Shown: positions 32,157-40,972, counted from the first letter of the stretch. The stretch: DNA of 64,000 bases from Haloechinothrix_A salitolerans (GCF_039544105.1 NZ_BAABLA010000023.1); one strand, 5' to 3'. The notes: generated by a model from the letters alone, not told the origin. A program made the numbers and translations.

Positions 32157-33095
32157 TCACGAGCTCGGGACGAGCAGGATCCACACCTGGCCCTGTTCCA
32201 TCGGCAGGGGAGTACCGTCCGAGGTCGTGAAGCGGGTTGGCGCCTCGGGCGCGGGCCGCGACCATTGCGCGTCGAACCGCCTGCCGTTGCGTAGCACCGT
32301 CGCGTCGCCGGTTCCCACGGTGCGATACGTGGGCGCGCGGTTTCCAGTGGCGTCCGCCGGGCCCTGGTCGCTGATCTCGACGTGTTGCTCGATCACGGTG
32401 CCCGCGCTCAGTCCGTCGCCCTCGGTAGTGCTGATCGGTGAGCCATCCATCGAGATCACCCATCCCTCGCGCGCTGACCAGGAGAACTCGAATGTCGCGT
32501 TGCCGTAGCTCGTGGTATGGCTCGCCGCGACGATGCCGCCCGCCGGGGCGTCGCCGCGCTGCAGCACGGTCTGCTCCGGCGGCGCGTCGGGCGATGGCAG
32601 CGCCGCGGGGTCGACGTACAGATTGTGGGGCGACTCGCGTTCCGTTTCTCGGTAGTAGCCCCCGCTCCTGCTCGGGGACGCGGGAACCAGCGGGGCGTCA
32701 GCGAGTTCGGTGAGTACGTCGGGGGCGGCACCGGAATAGGCGAATGTGGGGTAACCGTATTGGGCGAGGAGCTCGATGTCCGACTCCCGTGCGCTGCGCA
32801 CCGGCCCGATCGCGTCGGGCAGTTCGCCGGTGTATATCGCGAGCAGGCGGGTGAGCCCGCCTTCGACCGGCGTGACGTAGATGGCCTCGGCCGCGTCGAG
32901 GCCGGTCTGCGGCCGGGCCGCCGCCACATTGTCGATCTTGACGGCGAGCACGGACTCGCTCGGCAGCGTGTCGTCGCGCGCCTGCTCAGGGCTCGGTTCC
33001 GAGAGTTGCATGACGTACCAGATCATGGCCGCCACCAGCGCGACCGCGACCGCGATCGCGACCGCGATCAGCCACCCTCGTGCACGTCGGTTCAT
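32157..33095 (-). CDS. DUF3048 (YerB-like) membrane-anchored protein
   Basis: About 312 residues with an N-terminal transmembrane anchor (WLIAVAIAVAVALVAAMIWYVM). The DUF3048 core is evident: VLAVKIDNVAAARPQTGLDAAEAIYVTPVEGGLTRLLAIY and DAIGPVRSARESDIELL, then the C-terminal half with GQVWILLVP. Three consecutive candidate starts (33101, 33098, 33095) follow GGAG; the last gives the best spacing. The protein is extracytoplasmic; function unknown, possibly envelope related. Confidence 0.87.
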   Translation of the reverse strand: MNRRARGWLIAVAIAVAVALVAAMIWYVMQLSEPSPEQARDDTLPSESVLAVKIDNVAAARPQTGLDAAEAIYVTPVEGGLTRLLAIYTGELPDAIGPVRSARESDIELLAQYGYPTFAYSGAAPDVLTELADAPLVPASPSRSGGYYRETERESPHNLYVDPAALPSPDAPPEQTVLQRGDAPAGGIVAASHTTSYGNATFEFSWSAREGWVISMDGSPISTTEGDGLSAGTVIEQHVEISDQGPADATGNRAPTYRTVGTGDATVLRNGRRFDAQWSRPAPEAPTRFTTSDGTPLPMEQGQVWILLVPSS

Positions 33096-33235
33096 CATCA
33101 CTCCATCGTGGACGGATCAGTGTCCATGATCCTCCCGGTAAGGGCACGGTCAACCGGAATGGGGTGGTCGTGGCGGAGGCGTGACCTGGGCGTTGCTGGA
33201 GAGCACACGGTCGGATGACGACTTAGTCTCGGATC

Positions 33236-34501
33236 GTGATCGATCTGGTTGTGCTTGCCGCGGTTGTGCTCGGCTTCGGCCTGATTTCCGGTAAGGCGCA
33301 GGGAACGTCGCTGACCCCGCCGATGGCGTTCGTCGCGGCCGGACTGCTGCTCGGCGCGGGCGGACTTGGTGTGCTCACCGGGACCGTGGACACGACCGCG
33401 CTCCGTATCCTCGCCGAAGCCACCCTCGTGCTGGTGCTGTTCTCCGACGCGGTGCGGATCGAGCTGCCGCTGCTCCGGGCGGAGTACCACTTTCCCTTGC
33501 GGCTGCTCGCGGTCGGGATGCCGCTGGCGCTGGGACTCGGTACGCTGCTCGCGGCGCTGGTGTTTCCAGGGATCGGCTGGTGGGAGGCCGCGCTGGTCGC
33601 CGCCGTGCTCGTGCCGACTGACGCCGCCCTCGGTGCGGCGGTGGTCTCCGACAGGAGGTTGCCGGTGCGCATCCGCCAGAGCATCAACGTCGAGAGCGGG
33701 CTCAACGACGGCATCGCGCTGCCCGTGGTGATGCTGCTGGTCTCCGTCGTGGCCTCGGCGGAGGAGGGTATCGAGTCCGCATCATGGTGGGTCGGTTTCG
33801 CGGCGCGACAGATTGGTTTTGGCCTGTTCGCGGGGCTCGTCGTCGGGTTCGCGGGCGGGTGGCTGCTCCGCCGTATCGACGCCGCTGGCTGGATCAACGC
33901 GACGTATCGGCGGTTGATCGTGGTGGCGATCGCGGCGCTCGCCTACGGCCTGGCGGAGCTGGCCACCGGTAACGGGTTCATCGCCGCGTTCGCCGCTGGG
34001 CTGTGTTTCGGTGCGGTCGCGCGGGAGCAATGCCCGTACGTGCACGAGTTCGCCGAGCGTGAAGGTGAGCTGTTATCGATGCTGACGTTCACCATGTTCG
34101 GTGCGGTCATCCTCGGTCCCCGCTTGGACGACGTCACCTGGCCGGTGGTCGGCTACGCCGTGGGCAGTCTCGTGCTGGTTCGTGGGCTCGCGGTCACCGT
34201 CGCCATGGTGGGCAGCAAGGTGCGGTGGGAGACCGTGGCCTTCCTAGGCTGGTTCGGGCCGAGGGGGCTCGCGTCCATCCTGTTCGCGCTGCTGGTCGTC
34301 GAGCGTGCCGGCGTCGCGGTCGCGGACCAGGTGCTGCTGATCACGAGCGTGACCGTGCTGCTCAGCGTCGTCACGCACGGTGTCACCGCCGCGCCGTGGT
34401 CGCGCGGTTACGGCCGCAGAGCCGCTCGGCTCGCCGCGGGCGCCCCGGAGCACGTCGACGTCACCCAGCACTACGTCCGCTACCAACACACCGAACGCTG
34501 A
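33236..34501 (+). CDS. Na+/H+ antiporter, CPA1 (NhaP) type
   Basis: 421 residues with 11-12 predicted transmembrane segments and no long cytoplasmic tail. The CPA1 signatures PTDAALGAAVVSD and VESGLNDGIALP, carrying the ion-binding aspartates, are both present, as is the C-terminal GWFGPRGLASI. It would exchange protons for Na+ or K+, which fits a salt-adapted host and the nearby betaine cluster. Start is GTG 33236. One TTA leucine codon (34073-34075) is present. The downstream gene is convergent. Confidence 0.9.
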   Translation: MIDLVVLAAVVLGFGLISGKAQGTSLTPPMAFVAAGLLLGAGGLGVLTGTVDTTALRILAEATLVLVLFSDAVRIELPLLRAEYHFPLRLLAVGMPLALGLGTLLAALVFPGIGWWEAALVAAVLVPTDAALGAAVVSDRRLPVRIRQSINVESGLNDGIALPVVMLLVSVVASAEEGIESASWWVGFAARQIGFGLFAGLVVGFAGGWLLRRIDAAGWINATYRRLIVVAIAALAYGLAELATGNGFIAAFAAGLCFGAVAREQCPYVHEFAEREGELLSMLTFTMFGAVILGPRLDDVTWPVVGYAVGSLVLVRGLAVTVAMVGSKVRWETVAFLGWFGPRGLASILFALLVVERAGVAVADQVLLITSVTVLLSVVTHGVTAAPWSRGYGRRAARLAAGAPEHVDVTQHYVRYQHTER

Positions 34502-34518
34502 GTACGCCGCGATGCGTT

Positions 34519-34603
34519 GTGTCCTGCATTCCGGACGTTGTGTCCTGCACTCTCGACGTCGAATGGCACGTGCATGACACAGTGTTCCTCCGTTCGGACG
34601 TTG
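34519..34603. repeat. Intergenic 21-bp repeats
   Basis: Units GTGTCCTGCATTCCGGACGTT (34519-34539) and a near copy (34540-34560) are followed by a degenerate 22-base unit and a further copy at 34583-34603. They lie between the convergent antiporter and nuclease-fold genes and match the unit found at 31279 and 35687. No promoter or gene is evident in the gap. Confidence 0.8.
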
Positions 34604-34642
34604 TGTCACTCACCGAGGCCGCTCGGTGCCGGCGGGAGACGG

Positions 34643-35629
34643 TCATCGCGGGACGCCGAACTCCACCCACAGCGGGTAGTGGTCTGAGATGTGCCAAGAC
34701 AGCGTGTTGAGCGTCTGATCGCCCCGCAAGCCCTCGGTGAAGTCGAGTTGGCCACCTGCCGTGCACTCAAGGTTCAGCACCGCCCGGTCTCGGGAACCGC
34801 GCGTGAACCAGGCGATCTGGTCGTAGTGGTGCTGCTTGCCGGGTTTGTCGAAGATTGTGCGGGGCAGCGTCGCCAGTGGCGGCGCTGGGGTGAGGCCCGT
34901 GGAGGTGAAGGCGTCGAACAGCGGGTCGTCCGTGCGATCGATATTGAAGTCACCGAGTGTAATCAGGTTGTGATGCCAGCCGAACTCGCGCTCGGCCCAG
35001 TTCGCCAGCCACTGCGCTATCGCGGTCAACTCGGGCAGGCGGTCGGCGGGTTTGTCGCCGTAGTTGATGTGCAGTGTGACCAGCGTGAACGTCTGTTCCG
35101 CTGAGCGGAAGCTGACCGCGTACGGGGTGCGGGCGAACTGCCTGTCGATCACACCGCGACTCACCTTGGCGGGCCCCTCGCCGAGCGTCAGCACGAGTTC
35201 GCACGCGAGGCCGGACGGCTTCACACGTTCGGTGTCGTACAGGAACCCGAGTCGCTCGTTGTTGCCCGCGTGGCCCCCGCTGACGTCGGTGAGCAGGAAC
35301 GTCCATCGGTCGCCGAGCACCTTGAGTAGGTACCGCAGAGCGCGAAGGTTGCCCCGGATTTCCTGTACCGCGACGACGTCGAACCGGCGGATGTGCGCGG
35401 CGATGTAGTGCAGGTCAGCGAAGTTGCGCAGGGGAGAGGTGTCCTCTGGGGTCTCCCACGCCTTCGTGAGGTCGGAGAAGACGCGGATGTTCCAGGTGGC
35501 GATCAGGATGTTGTCCTCAGGTCGCTTCGCGGGAACCGTCGCGTCGAGGGATGCGTCCAGCCGCGCGACAGTGCGTGTGACAGAGGCTGGCGGCGCGAGG
35601 ATGTCCGGTGTCGATGCCATGAGTGCCAT
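34643..35629 (-). CDS. Endonuclease/exonuclease/phosphatase-fold protein
   Basis: About 328 residues of the EEP superfamily. Active-site blocks are NILIATWNIR, FDVVAVQEIRG, the conserved LITLGDFNIDRTDDPLFDAF and the terminal SDHYPLWVEF. There is no signal peptide in the chosen product. The frame is open upstream through a block of 21-bp repeats (reading VSCTPDA-VSCVPDA), so the true start is uncertain: ATG 35629 is used, but GTG 35707 at the edge of the repeats would add 26 residues including FEQHLLDRR. Substrate could be nucleic acid or a phosphoester. Confidence 0.85.
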   Translation of the reverse strand: MALMASTPDILAPPASVTRTVARLDASLDATVPAKRPEDNILIATWNIRVFSDLTKAWETPEDTSPLRNFADLHYIAAHIRRFDVVAVQEIRGNLRALRYLLKVLGDRWTFLLTDVSGGHAGNNERLGFLYDTERVKPSGLACELVLTLGEGPAKVSRGVIDRQFARTPYAVSFRSAEQTFTLVTLHINYGDKPADRLPELTAIAQWLANWAEREFGWHHNLITLGDFNIDRTDDPLFDAFTSTGLTPAPPLATLPRTIFDKPGKQHHYDQIAWFTRGSRDRAVLNLECTAGGQLDFTEGLRGDQTLNTLSWHISDHYPLWVEFGVPR

Positions 35630-35686
35630 CCGACGGTCGAGTAGGTGTTGCTCGAAGGTCGTCGGAGTGGGCCGTGTGGTTACGCG

Positions 35687-35791
35687 GTGTGCCGGAATGA
35701 CGAACACAGCGTCGGGAACGCAGGACACAGCGTCGGGAGTGCAGGACACAGCGTCGGGAACGCAGGACACGGTGTCGGGAGTGCAGGACAC
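35687..35791. repeat. Inverted-orientation block of 21-bp repeats
   Basis: Five units of 21 bases start at 35687 (degenerate), 35708, 35729, 35750 and 35771, of the form AGCGTCGGGAACGCAGGACAC, which is the reverse complement of the GTGTCCTGC...CGACG unit at 34519. The units alternate AACG and AGTG in the middle. They separate the valine dehydrogenase and nuclease-fold genes. Confidence 0.85.
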
Positions 35792-35869
35792 GACGCACGC
35801 GAGGGCCGGGGCCCGGTGGATGCCACCCACACGGGCCCCGGCGCGGGTCGACGTGCCGTCAGCCAGCCA

Positions 35870-36940
35870 TCAGCTCGCCGCGGCTGCGGGGGTGCGGGCC
35901 GCCGCCATGCGGCGTTCCGCGAGCCGATCGGCGGCCGTCGCTGGCGGGACGCCCTCGGCGTCGGCCAGCTCCAGGACCTCCTTGGTCGTGTCGAAGATCT
36001 TCGCCGCGACACCCTTCGCGCGGTCGAAGTCGAACCCGTGTAGCTCGTCGGCGACCTGGATGACGCCACCGGAGTTCACGACGTAGTCAGGCGCGTACAG
36101 GATGCCGCGCGCGGCGAGGTCGTGCTCGACACCAGGATGTGCCAGCTGGTTGTTCGCCGCGCCACACACGATGCTCGCTCGCAGCACCGGTACCGAGTCG
36201 TCGTTGAGCGCGCCACCGAGCGCGCACGGAGCGAACACGTCGATGTCCGAGGTGATCAACGTCTGCGTGTCGTCGACGACGTGGACCTCGGGATGCTCAC
36301 GCTGTACCCGCTCGATCGCGCGCTCGTTGACATCGGTGACCACCACCTGCGCGCCTTGCTCGATCAGGTCGTCGACGAGCAGGTGGCCGACTTTGCCGAC
36401 GCCGGATATGCCGACCGTCCTGTCCCGCAGTGACGACGTGCCCCATCGATGCTCGGCGCAGGCCCGCATCCCCCGCAGCGTGCCGTAGGCCGTCAGGATC
36501 GAGGAGTCGCCAGCGCCGCCGCGTTCCGGTGAGCGGCCGGTGACGTAGTCGCACTCGGTCGCGACGATGTCCATGTCGGCGACGAACGTGCCGACATCGC
36601 ACGCGGTGATGTAGCGGCCACCGAGGGACTGCACGTAGCGGCCGTAGGCTCGGAGCAGTTCGGGTGTCTTGTCGGTCGCGGGGTCGCCGATGATCACGGC
36701 CTTGCCACCGCCGAGCGGCAGCCCGGCGAGCGCGGTCTTGTACGCCATCCCCTTCGACAGGTTGAGCACGTCCGCGAGCGCGGCGTCTTCCGACTCGAAC
36801 GGGTAGAAGCGGGTACCGCCAAGCGCGGGGCCGAGCGCGGTGGAGTAGATACCGATGATGGCGGTAAGACCGCTTGGCTCGTCGTGACAGAACACGACTT
36901 GCTCATGCCAGGGCCTTGTGGTGAACACTCTCGCAGTCAT
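35870..36940 (-). CDS. vdh: Leucine/valine dehydrogenase (branched-chain amino acid dehydrogenase)
   Basis: 356-residue Glu/Leu/Phe/Val dehydrogenase. The substrate domain has GPALGGTRFYPF and the catalytic-lysine segment AGLPLGGGKAVI; the NAD domain has VGISGVGKVGHLLVDDL. The last third contains VCGAANNQLAHP and DYVVNSGGVIQV, diagnostic of the leucine/valine branch. The enzyme oxidatively deaminates branched-chain amino acids, feeding acyl-CoA precursors. Start ATG 36940 has GAGAGG nine bases upstream. Confidence 0.92.
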   Translation of the reverse strand: MTARVFTTRPWHEQVVFCHDEPSGLTAIIGIYSTALGPALGGTRFYPFESEDAALADVLNLSKGMAYKTALAGLPLGGGKAVIIGDPATDKTPELLRAYGRYVQSLGGRYITACDVGTFVADMDIVATECDYVTGRSPERGGAGDSSILTAYGTLRGMRACAEHRWGTSSLRDRTVGISGVGKVGHLLVDDLIEQGAQVVVTDVNERAIERVQREHPEVHVVDDTQTLITSDIDVFAPCALGGALNDDSVPVLRASIVCGAANNQLAHPGVEHDLAARGILYAPDYVVNSGGVIQVADELHGFDFDRAKGVAAKIFDTTKEVLELADAEGVPPATAADRLAERRMAAARTPAAAAS

Positions 36941-37642
36941 GGTGATGACCTCTCGTTGTCGGCCCCGTCCGTCGCTTGTGGCGTGGCCGGGGCACGTGAG
37001 CATGTGTGCCTGACTCTATGGTGCCCCGTCGGCTCGCCGCGAGCCCGCGAGCTTCACCATGCCGTTGCCGTGTTGTGGCGCTAGGACGACGAAGCACACG
37101 TGTCGGCGGCGACGCGACCTGCCGCGACGCGACCTGCCGCGACGCGAGGTCCGCGCGGCCGGGGATGGCGGACCTCGCGCGGTCGGCGTCCGGTGCCCAC
37201 CGACCCGTGATCATTCCGGGTCCCGCGGTAGCGCGGCGGCGCTAGATCCGTTCAGAATCGTGGTGAATCTGACATATCTGTTGCGGGAACAACTATGTAT
37301 GTGAACGCGGTCGGAAGTTGTTTCTAGAGAAACGGTTCCGCAAAATGCAACCCAATATTACCGAAAGTAATTATGTGAGCGCCCTAGGTATTCGGCTACA
37401 CACCATGTTCAACCGAAGGTTGCAACGTCAGGCGAGCGGACCAAGCAGGGGCGCCATGAGGGCCAAAAATCTACTCAGGGTTGTTTTTACTGCTGCAATT
37501 GAGTGATGCCGTGACGGGTGTGGTCTAGCGCACGGTAATGCGGTGGGTGGTCGTCGGCAACTCGCACTGGACGCGCTACTACCTCCATGTATGCCAAGAA
37601 TGATGGGCTGACCGAACGGTCGAGAAGGCGCGCGCAGGTCGC
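36941..37642. other. Intergenic region with inverted repeat and AT-rich segment
   Basis: The first part of a 1.07-kb gap between valine dehydrogenase and the betaine cluster. A direct repeat of CGCGACCTGCCGCGACG lies at about 37108-37145. CGCGAGGTCCGC (37143-37154) is perfectly repeated in inverted orientation at 37168-37179 with a 13-base loop. From about 37250 to 37520 the sequence is strikingly AT-richer than its surroundings, with no convincing gene; a 62-codon frame at 37318-37506 has no ribosome binding site or family. Possibly a relic of transferred DNA. Confidence 0.55.
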
Positions 37643-37730
37643 AAACTCACGGTCGCGAGTTTCACCTGGGGTGAAAACCGACTTTCACGCCATCGACCTA
37701 TTGATTCGGAGCGCTTCTAGTGAATAAGTT
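37643..37730 (+). promoter_or_regulatory. Candidate promoter and operator cluster of the betaine cluster
   Basis: Three overlapping dyads occur: AAACTC/GAGTTT (37643-37648 with 37657-37662), the perfect TTTCACC-TGG-GGTGAAA (37660-37676), and GTGAAA/TTTCAC (37671-37676 with 37683-37688). They end just before a possible promoter, TTGATT (37701-37706) and TAAGTT (37725-37730), spaced 18 bases. A leader of roughly 280 bases would then precede the methyltransferase start. The arrangement suits osmotic or methionine-dependent regulation, but no regulator gene is nearby and the assignment is by sequence only. Confidence 0.45.
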
Positions 37731-38013
37731 ATTAGCCAGTGGTTTGCGGTGATCAACGCCGATGCGCCGCCGGGCCCACTAGGTCGGGGTTGCGGGATCC
37801 AGCCGTCGCGGCGAGGTGATCCATGCCTGCCGGCCCGACCGCGGACCGTGACGGTCGCGCGGTCGCTGTTCGATTTACGGCTAGGCGGAATCGGTGCGTC
37901 GCGCGCGGATCCCGTAGCGGAGGAGGCAGTAGAAAGTGACGTGACCCTGCGACGCGCTGCTCACGTGGCGTGTCTGACCGATCACATTTCCGGCCGTACC
38001 CGAAGGAAGCTCG

Positions 38014-39711
38014 ATGAATAACTCGATGACCGACGAACCGGACGTGACACCCGCTTCCGGTAATGGCGCCCTGTCAGGCCAACAAAAACAGGACTTTGGC
38101 GCTGATCCGTTGCAGGTGCGTGACTCCGACCATTACGCCGATGAGTACGTCGAAGGATTCGTTGACAAGTGGGACGATCTGATCGACTGGAAGAAGCGCT
38201 ACGAGAGTGAAGGCAGCTTCTTCGTCGACCTGCTCAAGTCGCGTGGGGTGAAATCCGTCCTCGACGTCGCGACGGGTACTGGCTTTCACTCCGTGCGGTT
38301 GATCGAAGAGGGTTTCGAGACGGTTAGCGTCGACGGCAGCCCCGAGATGCTGGCCAAGGCCTTCGAGAACGGCAAGAACTACGGCGGCCACATCCTCCGC
38401 GTCGTTCACGCCGACTGGCGCTGGCTCAACCGCGACGTCCACGGCGAGTTCGACGCCGTCATCTGCCTCGGCAACTCCTTCACGCACCTGTTCTCGGAGC
38501 GGGACCGTCGCAAGGCGCTGGCGGAGTTTTACGCCGTGCTCAAGCACGACGGCGTGCTGATCCTCGACCAGCGCAACTATGACACCATTTTGGACAATGG
38601 TTTCTCCAGCAAGCACACGTATTACTACTGCGGCGACCAGGTCACCGCGGAGCCGGAGTACGTCGACGAGGGGCTGGCTCGATTCCGGTACCAGTTCCCC
38701 GACAACTCCCAATACCACCTCAACATGTACCCCCTGCGGAAAGATTATGTCCGCAGGCTTTTGCGTGAGGTCGGTTTCCAGCACGTCGAAACGTACGGTG
38801 ACTTCCAGGAAACGTTCAAGGCCGATGAGCCTGACTTCCTCGTTCACGTCGCGGAAAAGAATTACGTGAAATCGCTCGTAGACAAGGCGAGCTATTCATC
38901 CGCCGAGAATACGGCCCGCGACTACTACAATTCTGAGGACGCGGACAACTTCTATTTCCATGTCTGGGGCGGCGAGGACATCCACGTCGGGCTCTACGAG
39001 CACCCGTCGGAAGAGATCGCCCCAGCCAGCGTGCGCACCGTGGCTACCATGGCGAGCAAGGGCCAGTTCACCAAGAACACCCACGTGCTCGACGTCGGCG
39101 CTGGGTACGGCGGTGCCGCCAGGTATCTCGCGCGCACCTACGGGTGTAAGGTCACCTGTCTCAACCTCAGCGAGGTGGAGAACGACCGAAACCGCCAGCA
39201 CAACGTGGAGCAAGGGCTGGACCACCTGATCGATGTGGTGGACGGATCGTTCGAGGACCTGCCGTTCGAGGACAACACGTTCCACATCATCTGGTCGCAG
39301 GACGCGATGCTGCACAGCGGTGACCGTGTCCGCGTCTTGCAGGAGGTCTCCCGTGTGCTCAAGCCGGGAGGTGAGTTCATCTTCACCGACCCGATGGCGT
39401 CTGACAGCGCCAGCAAGTCCAGCCTCAAGCCGATCCTGGACCGACTGCACCTCGAGTCGATGGGCTCGCCCTCGTTCTACCGCCGCGAGTTGAGCCGCCT
39501 CGGCATGGAGGTGGTCGAGTTCGACGACCGCACTCCCCAGCTGCCCACCCACTACGGTCGGGTGCTCGAGGAGCTCGAGAAGCGAGAGGATGAGATCTCC
39601 CAGCACATCAGCCAGGAGTACCGCACCCGCATGAAGACGGGCCTCAAGCACTGGGTCGAGGGTGGCCGCGCTGGCAACCTCGCCTGGGGCATCTTCCACG
39701 CACGTTCCTGA
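38014..39711 (+). CDS. Fused glycine sarcosine / sarcosine dimethylglycine N-methyltransferase (betaine synthesis)
   Basis: 565-residue two-domain enzyme making glycine betaine from glycine by three SAM-dependent methylations. Domain 1 (about 35-285) is GSMT-like, with SAM motif VLDVATGTGFHSVRL near residue 82 and KWDDLIDWKKRYESEG before it. Domain 2 (about 290-565) is SDMT-like, starting ARDYYNSEDADNFYFHVWGGEDIHVGLY, with SAM motif VLDVGAGYGGAARYLA near residue 358 and IIWSQDAMLHSGDR. A fused enzyme of this layout is known from Actinopolyspora halophila. The start ATG 38014 has GAAGGAAG upstream. It heads a same-strand series of methyl-cycle genes that recycle the SAH it produces. Confidence 0.94.
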   Translation: MNNSMTDEPDVTPASGNGALSGQQKQDFGADPLQVRDSDHYADEYVEGFVDKWDDLIDWKKRYESEGSFFVDLLKSRGVKSVLDVATGTGFHSVRLIEEGFETVSVDGSPEMLAKAFENGKNYGGHILRVVHADWRWLNRDVHGEFDAVICLGNSFTHLFSERDRRKALAEFYAVLKHDGVLILDQRNYDTILDNGFSSKHTYYYCGDQVTAEPEYVDEGLARFRYQFPDNSQYHLNMYPLRKDYVRRLLREVGFQHVETYGDFQETFKADEPDFLVHVAEKNYVKSLVDKASYSSAENTARDYYNSEDADNFYFHVWGGEDIHVGLYEHPSEEIAPASVRTVATMASKGQFTKNTHVLDVGAGYGGAARYLARTYGCKVTCLNLSEVENDRNRQHNVEQGLDHLIDVVDGSFEDLPFEDNTFHIIWSQDAMLHSGDRVRVLQEVSRVLKPGGEFIFTDPMASDSASKSSLKPILDRLHLESMGSPSFYRRELSRLGMEVVEFDDRTPQLPTHYGRVLEELEKREDEISQHISQEYRTRMKTGLKHWVEGGRAGNLAWGIFHARS

Positions 39712-39742
39712 CCCACCAGCACAACACAGAGAGGTTGGCATA

Positions 39743-40871
39743 GTGACTGCAAGTCGAAGGCTGTTCAGCAGCGAGTCGGTGACCGAGGGGCACCCCGACA
39801 AGATGGCGGACGCGATCAGCGACGCCATCCTTGACGCGATGCTGCGCGAGGACCCCACCTCGCGTGTCGCGGCGGAGACGCTGATCACGACCGGACAGGT
39901 ACATATCGCCGGTGAGGTGACCACCAAGGCCTACGTCGACATCCCGTCGCTGGTCCGCGACACGATCCTCGAGATCGGCTACGACTCCTCTGACAAGGGT
40001 TTCGACGGCGCGTCCTGCGGTGTCAACGTGGCGATCGACCAGCAGTCGCCGGACATCGCCCAGGGTGTCGACACCGCGTACGAGTCGCGGGTGGAGAGCA
40101 AGCTCGACGACCTGGACAAGCAGGGCGCCGGTGACCAGGGCCTCATGNAGGCTGACCAAGGTCCGCAAGGAGGGCACGGTCGGCTACCTGCGCCCGGACG
40201 GCAAGACCCAGGTCACCATCGAGTACGACGGTGAGAAGGCCGCTCGGCTGGACACCGTGGTCATCTCCAGCCAGCACGCCGAGGGCATCGACCTCGACAA
40301 GCAGCTGGCGGCTGACCTGAAGAAGCACGTCATCGAGCCGGAGATCACCTCGCTCGGCCTGCAGGCTGAGGACCCGAAGATCCTGATCAACCCGACCGGC
40401 CGCTTCGTCGTCGGTGGTCCGATGGGTGACGCCGGGCTGACCGGCCGAAAGATCATCGTGGACACCTACGGCGGTATGGCCCGCCACGGTGGTGGCGCCT
40501 TCTCCGGTAAGGACCCGTCGAAGGTGGACCGTTCCGCCGCGTACGCGACGCGCTGGGTCGCCAAGAACGTCGTCGCGGCAGGCCTTGCCGACCGTGTCGA
40601 GATCCAGACCGCCTACGCCATCGGCAAGGCGGCGCCGGTGGGTCTGTTCGTGGAGACCTTCGGCACCGAGAAGGTCGACCCGGCTAAGATTCAGGCAGCC
40701 ATCGACGAGGTCTTCGACCTGCGTCCTGCCGCGATCATCCGGGACCTCGACCTGCTGCGCCCGATCTACCGCCCGACCGCGGCGTACGGGCACCTCGGCC
40801 GTGAGGACATCGACGTGCCGTGGGAGCGCACGGACCGGGCCGCCGCCCTCAAGGACGCCGCGAAGGCGTAA
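39743..40871 (+). CDS. metK: S-adenosylmethionine synthetase, interrupted by an assembly gap
   Basis: Makes SAM from methionine and ATP for the methyltransferase upstream. The N-terminal part runs from GTG 39743 (SSESVTEGHPDKMADAISDAIL) to GAGDQGLM at 40147. After one N, the sequence resumes in another frame at RLTKVRKEGTVGYLRPDGKTQ and ends with the ATP-binding GGGAFSGKDPSKVDRSAAY and the normal C-terminus. The missing segment corresponds to about 24-25 residues that in MetK lie between GDQGLM and the arginine-rich helix. This is a gap in the assembly, not a biological frameshift. AGAGG precedes the GTG start. Confidence 0.93.
40148..40148. other. Assembly gap (single N) within metK
   Basis: One undetermined base stands for a missing piece of roughly 70-75 bases, judged from the conserved MetK alignment around GDQGLM and RLTKVRK. 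The two halves are in frames 2 and 0, so the true gap length must be a multiple of three minus the frame offset. All downstream coordinates in this window are shifted by the missing bases. Confidence 0.9.
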
Positions 40872-40879
40872 CTCGTCAT

Positions 40880-40921
40880 CTCCGCGGGTGACGCTCCTGA
40901 GGCGGAGCGTCACCCGCGGAG
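40880..40921 (+). terminator. Perfect 18-bp hairpin between metK and adenosine kinase
   Basis: CTCCGCGGGTGACGCTCC (40880-40897) is followed by a six-base loop TGAGGC and its exact complement (40904-40921). It starts nine bases after the metK stop and ends 51 bases before the next start. It has no T-tract. It may be a partial terminator or an RNA-processing and stability element inside the cluster. Confidence 0.7.
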
Positions 40922-40972
40922 CCTCGCCTCACGACACTTACGACGTTCGACTCACTAGAGGAGAGAGCCCGC

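Noticed and set aside
37318..37506. 62-codon frame in the AT-rich region
   Set aside because: No ribosome binding site or family signature. Open frames of this length are expected by chance here.
37749..38021. 90-codon frame in the leader of the betaine methyltransferase
   Set aside because: It has no ribosome binding site, no recognisable domain and overlaps the true start of the methyltransferase, which has a good site.
39743..40871. metK as a frameshifted pseudogene
   Set aside because: The break coincides exactly with an undetermined base and with loss of a conserved internal segment, while both halves keep intact motifs. This points to an assembly gap.
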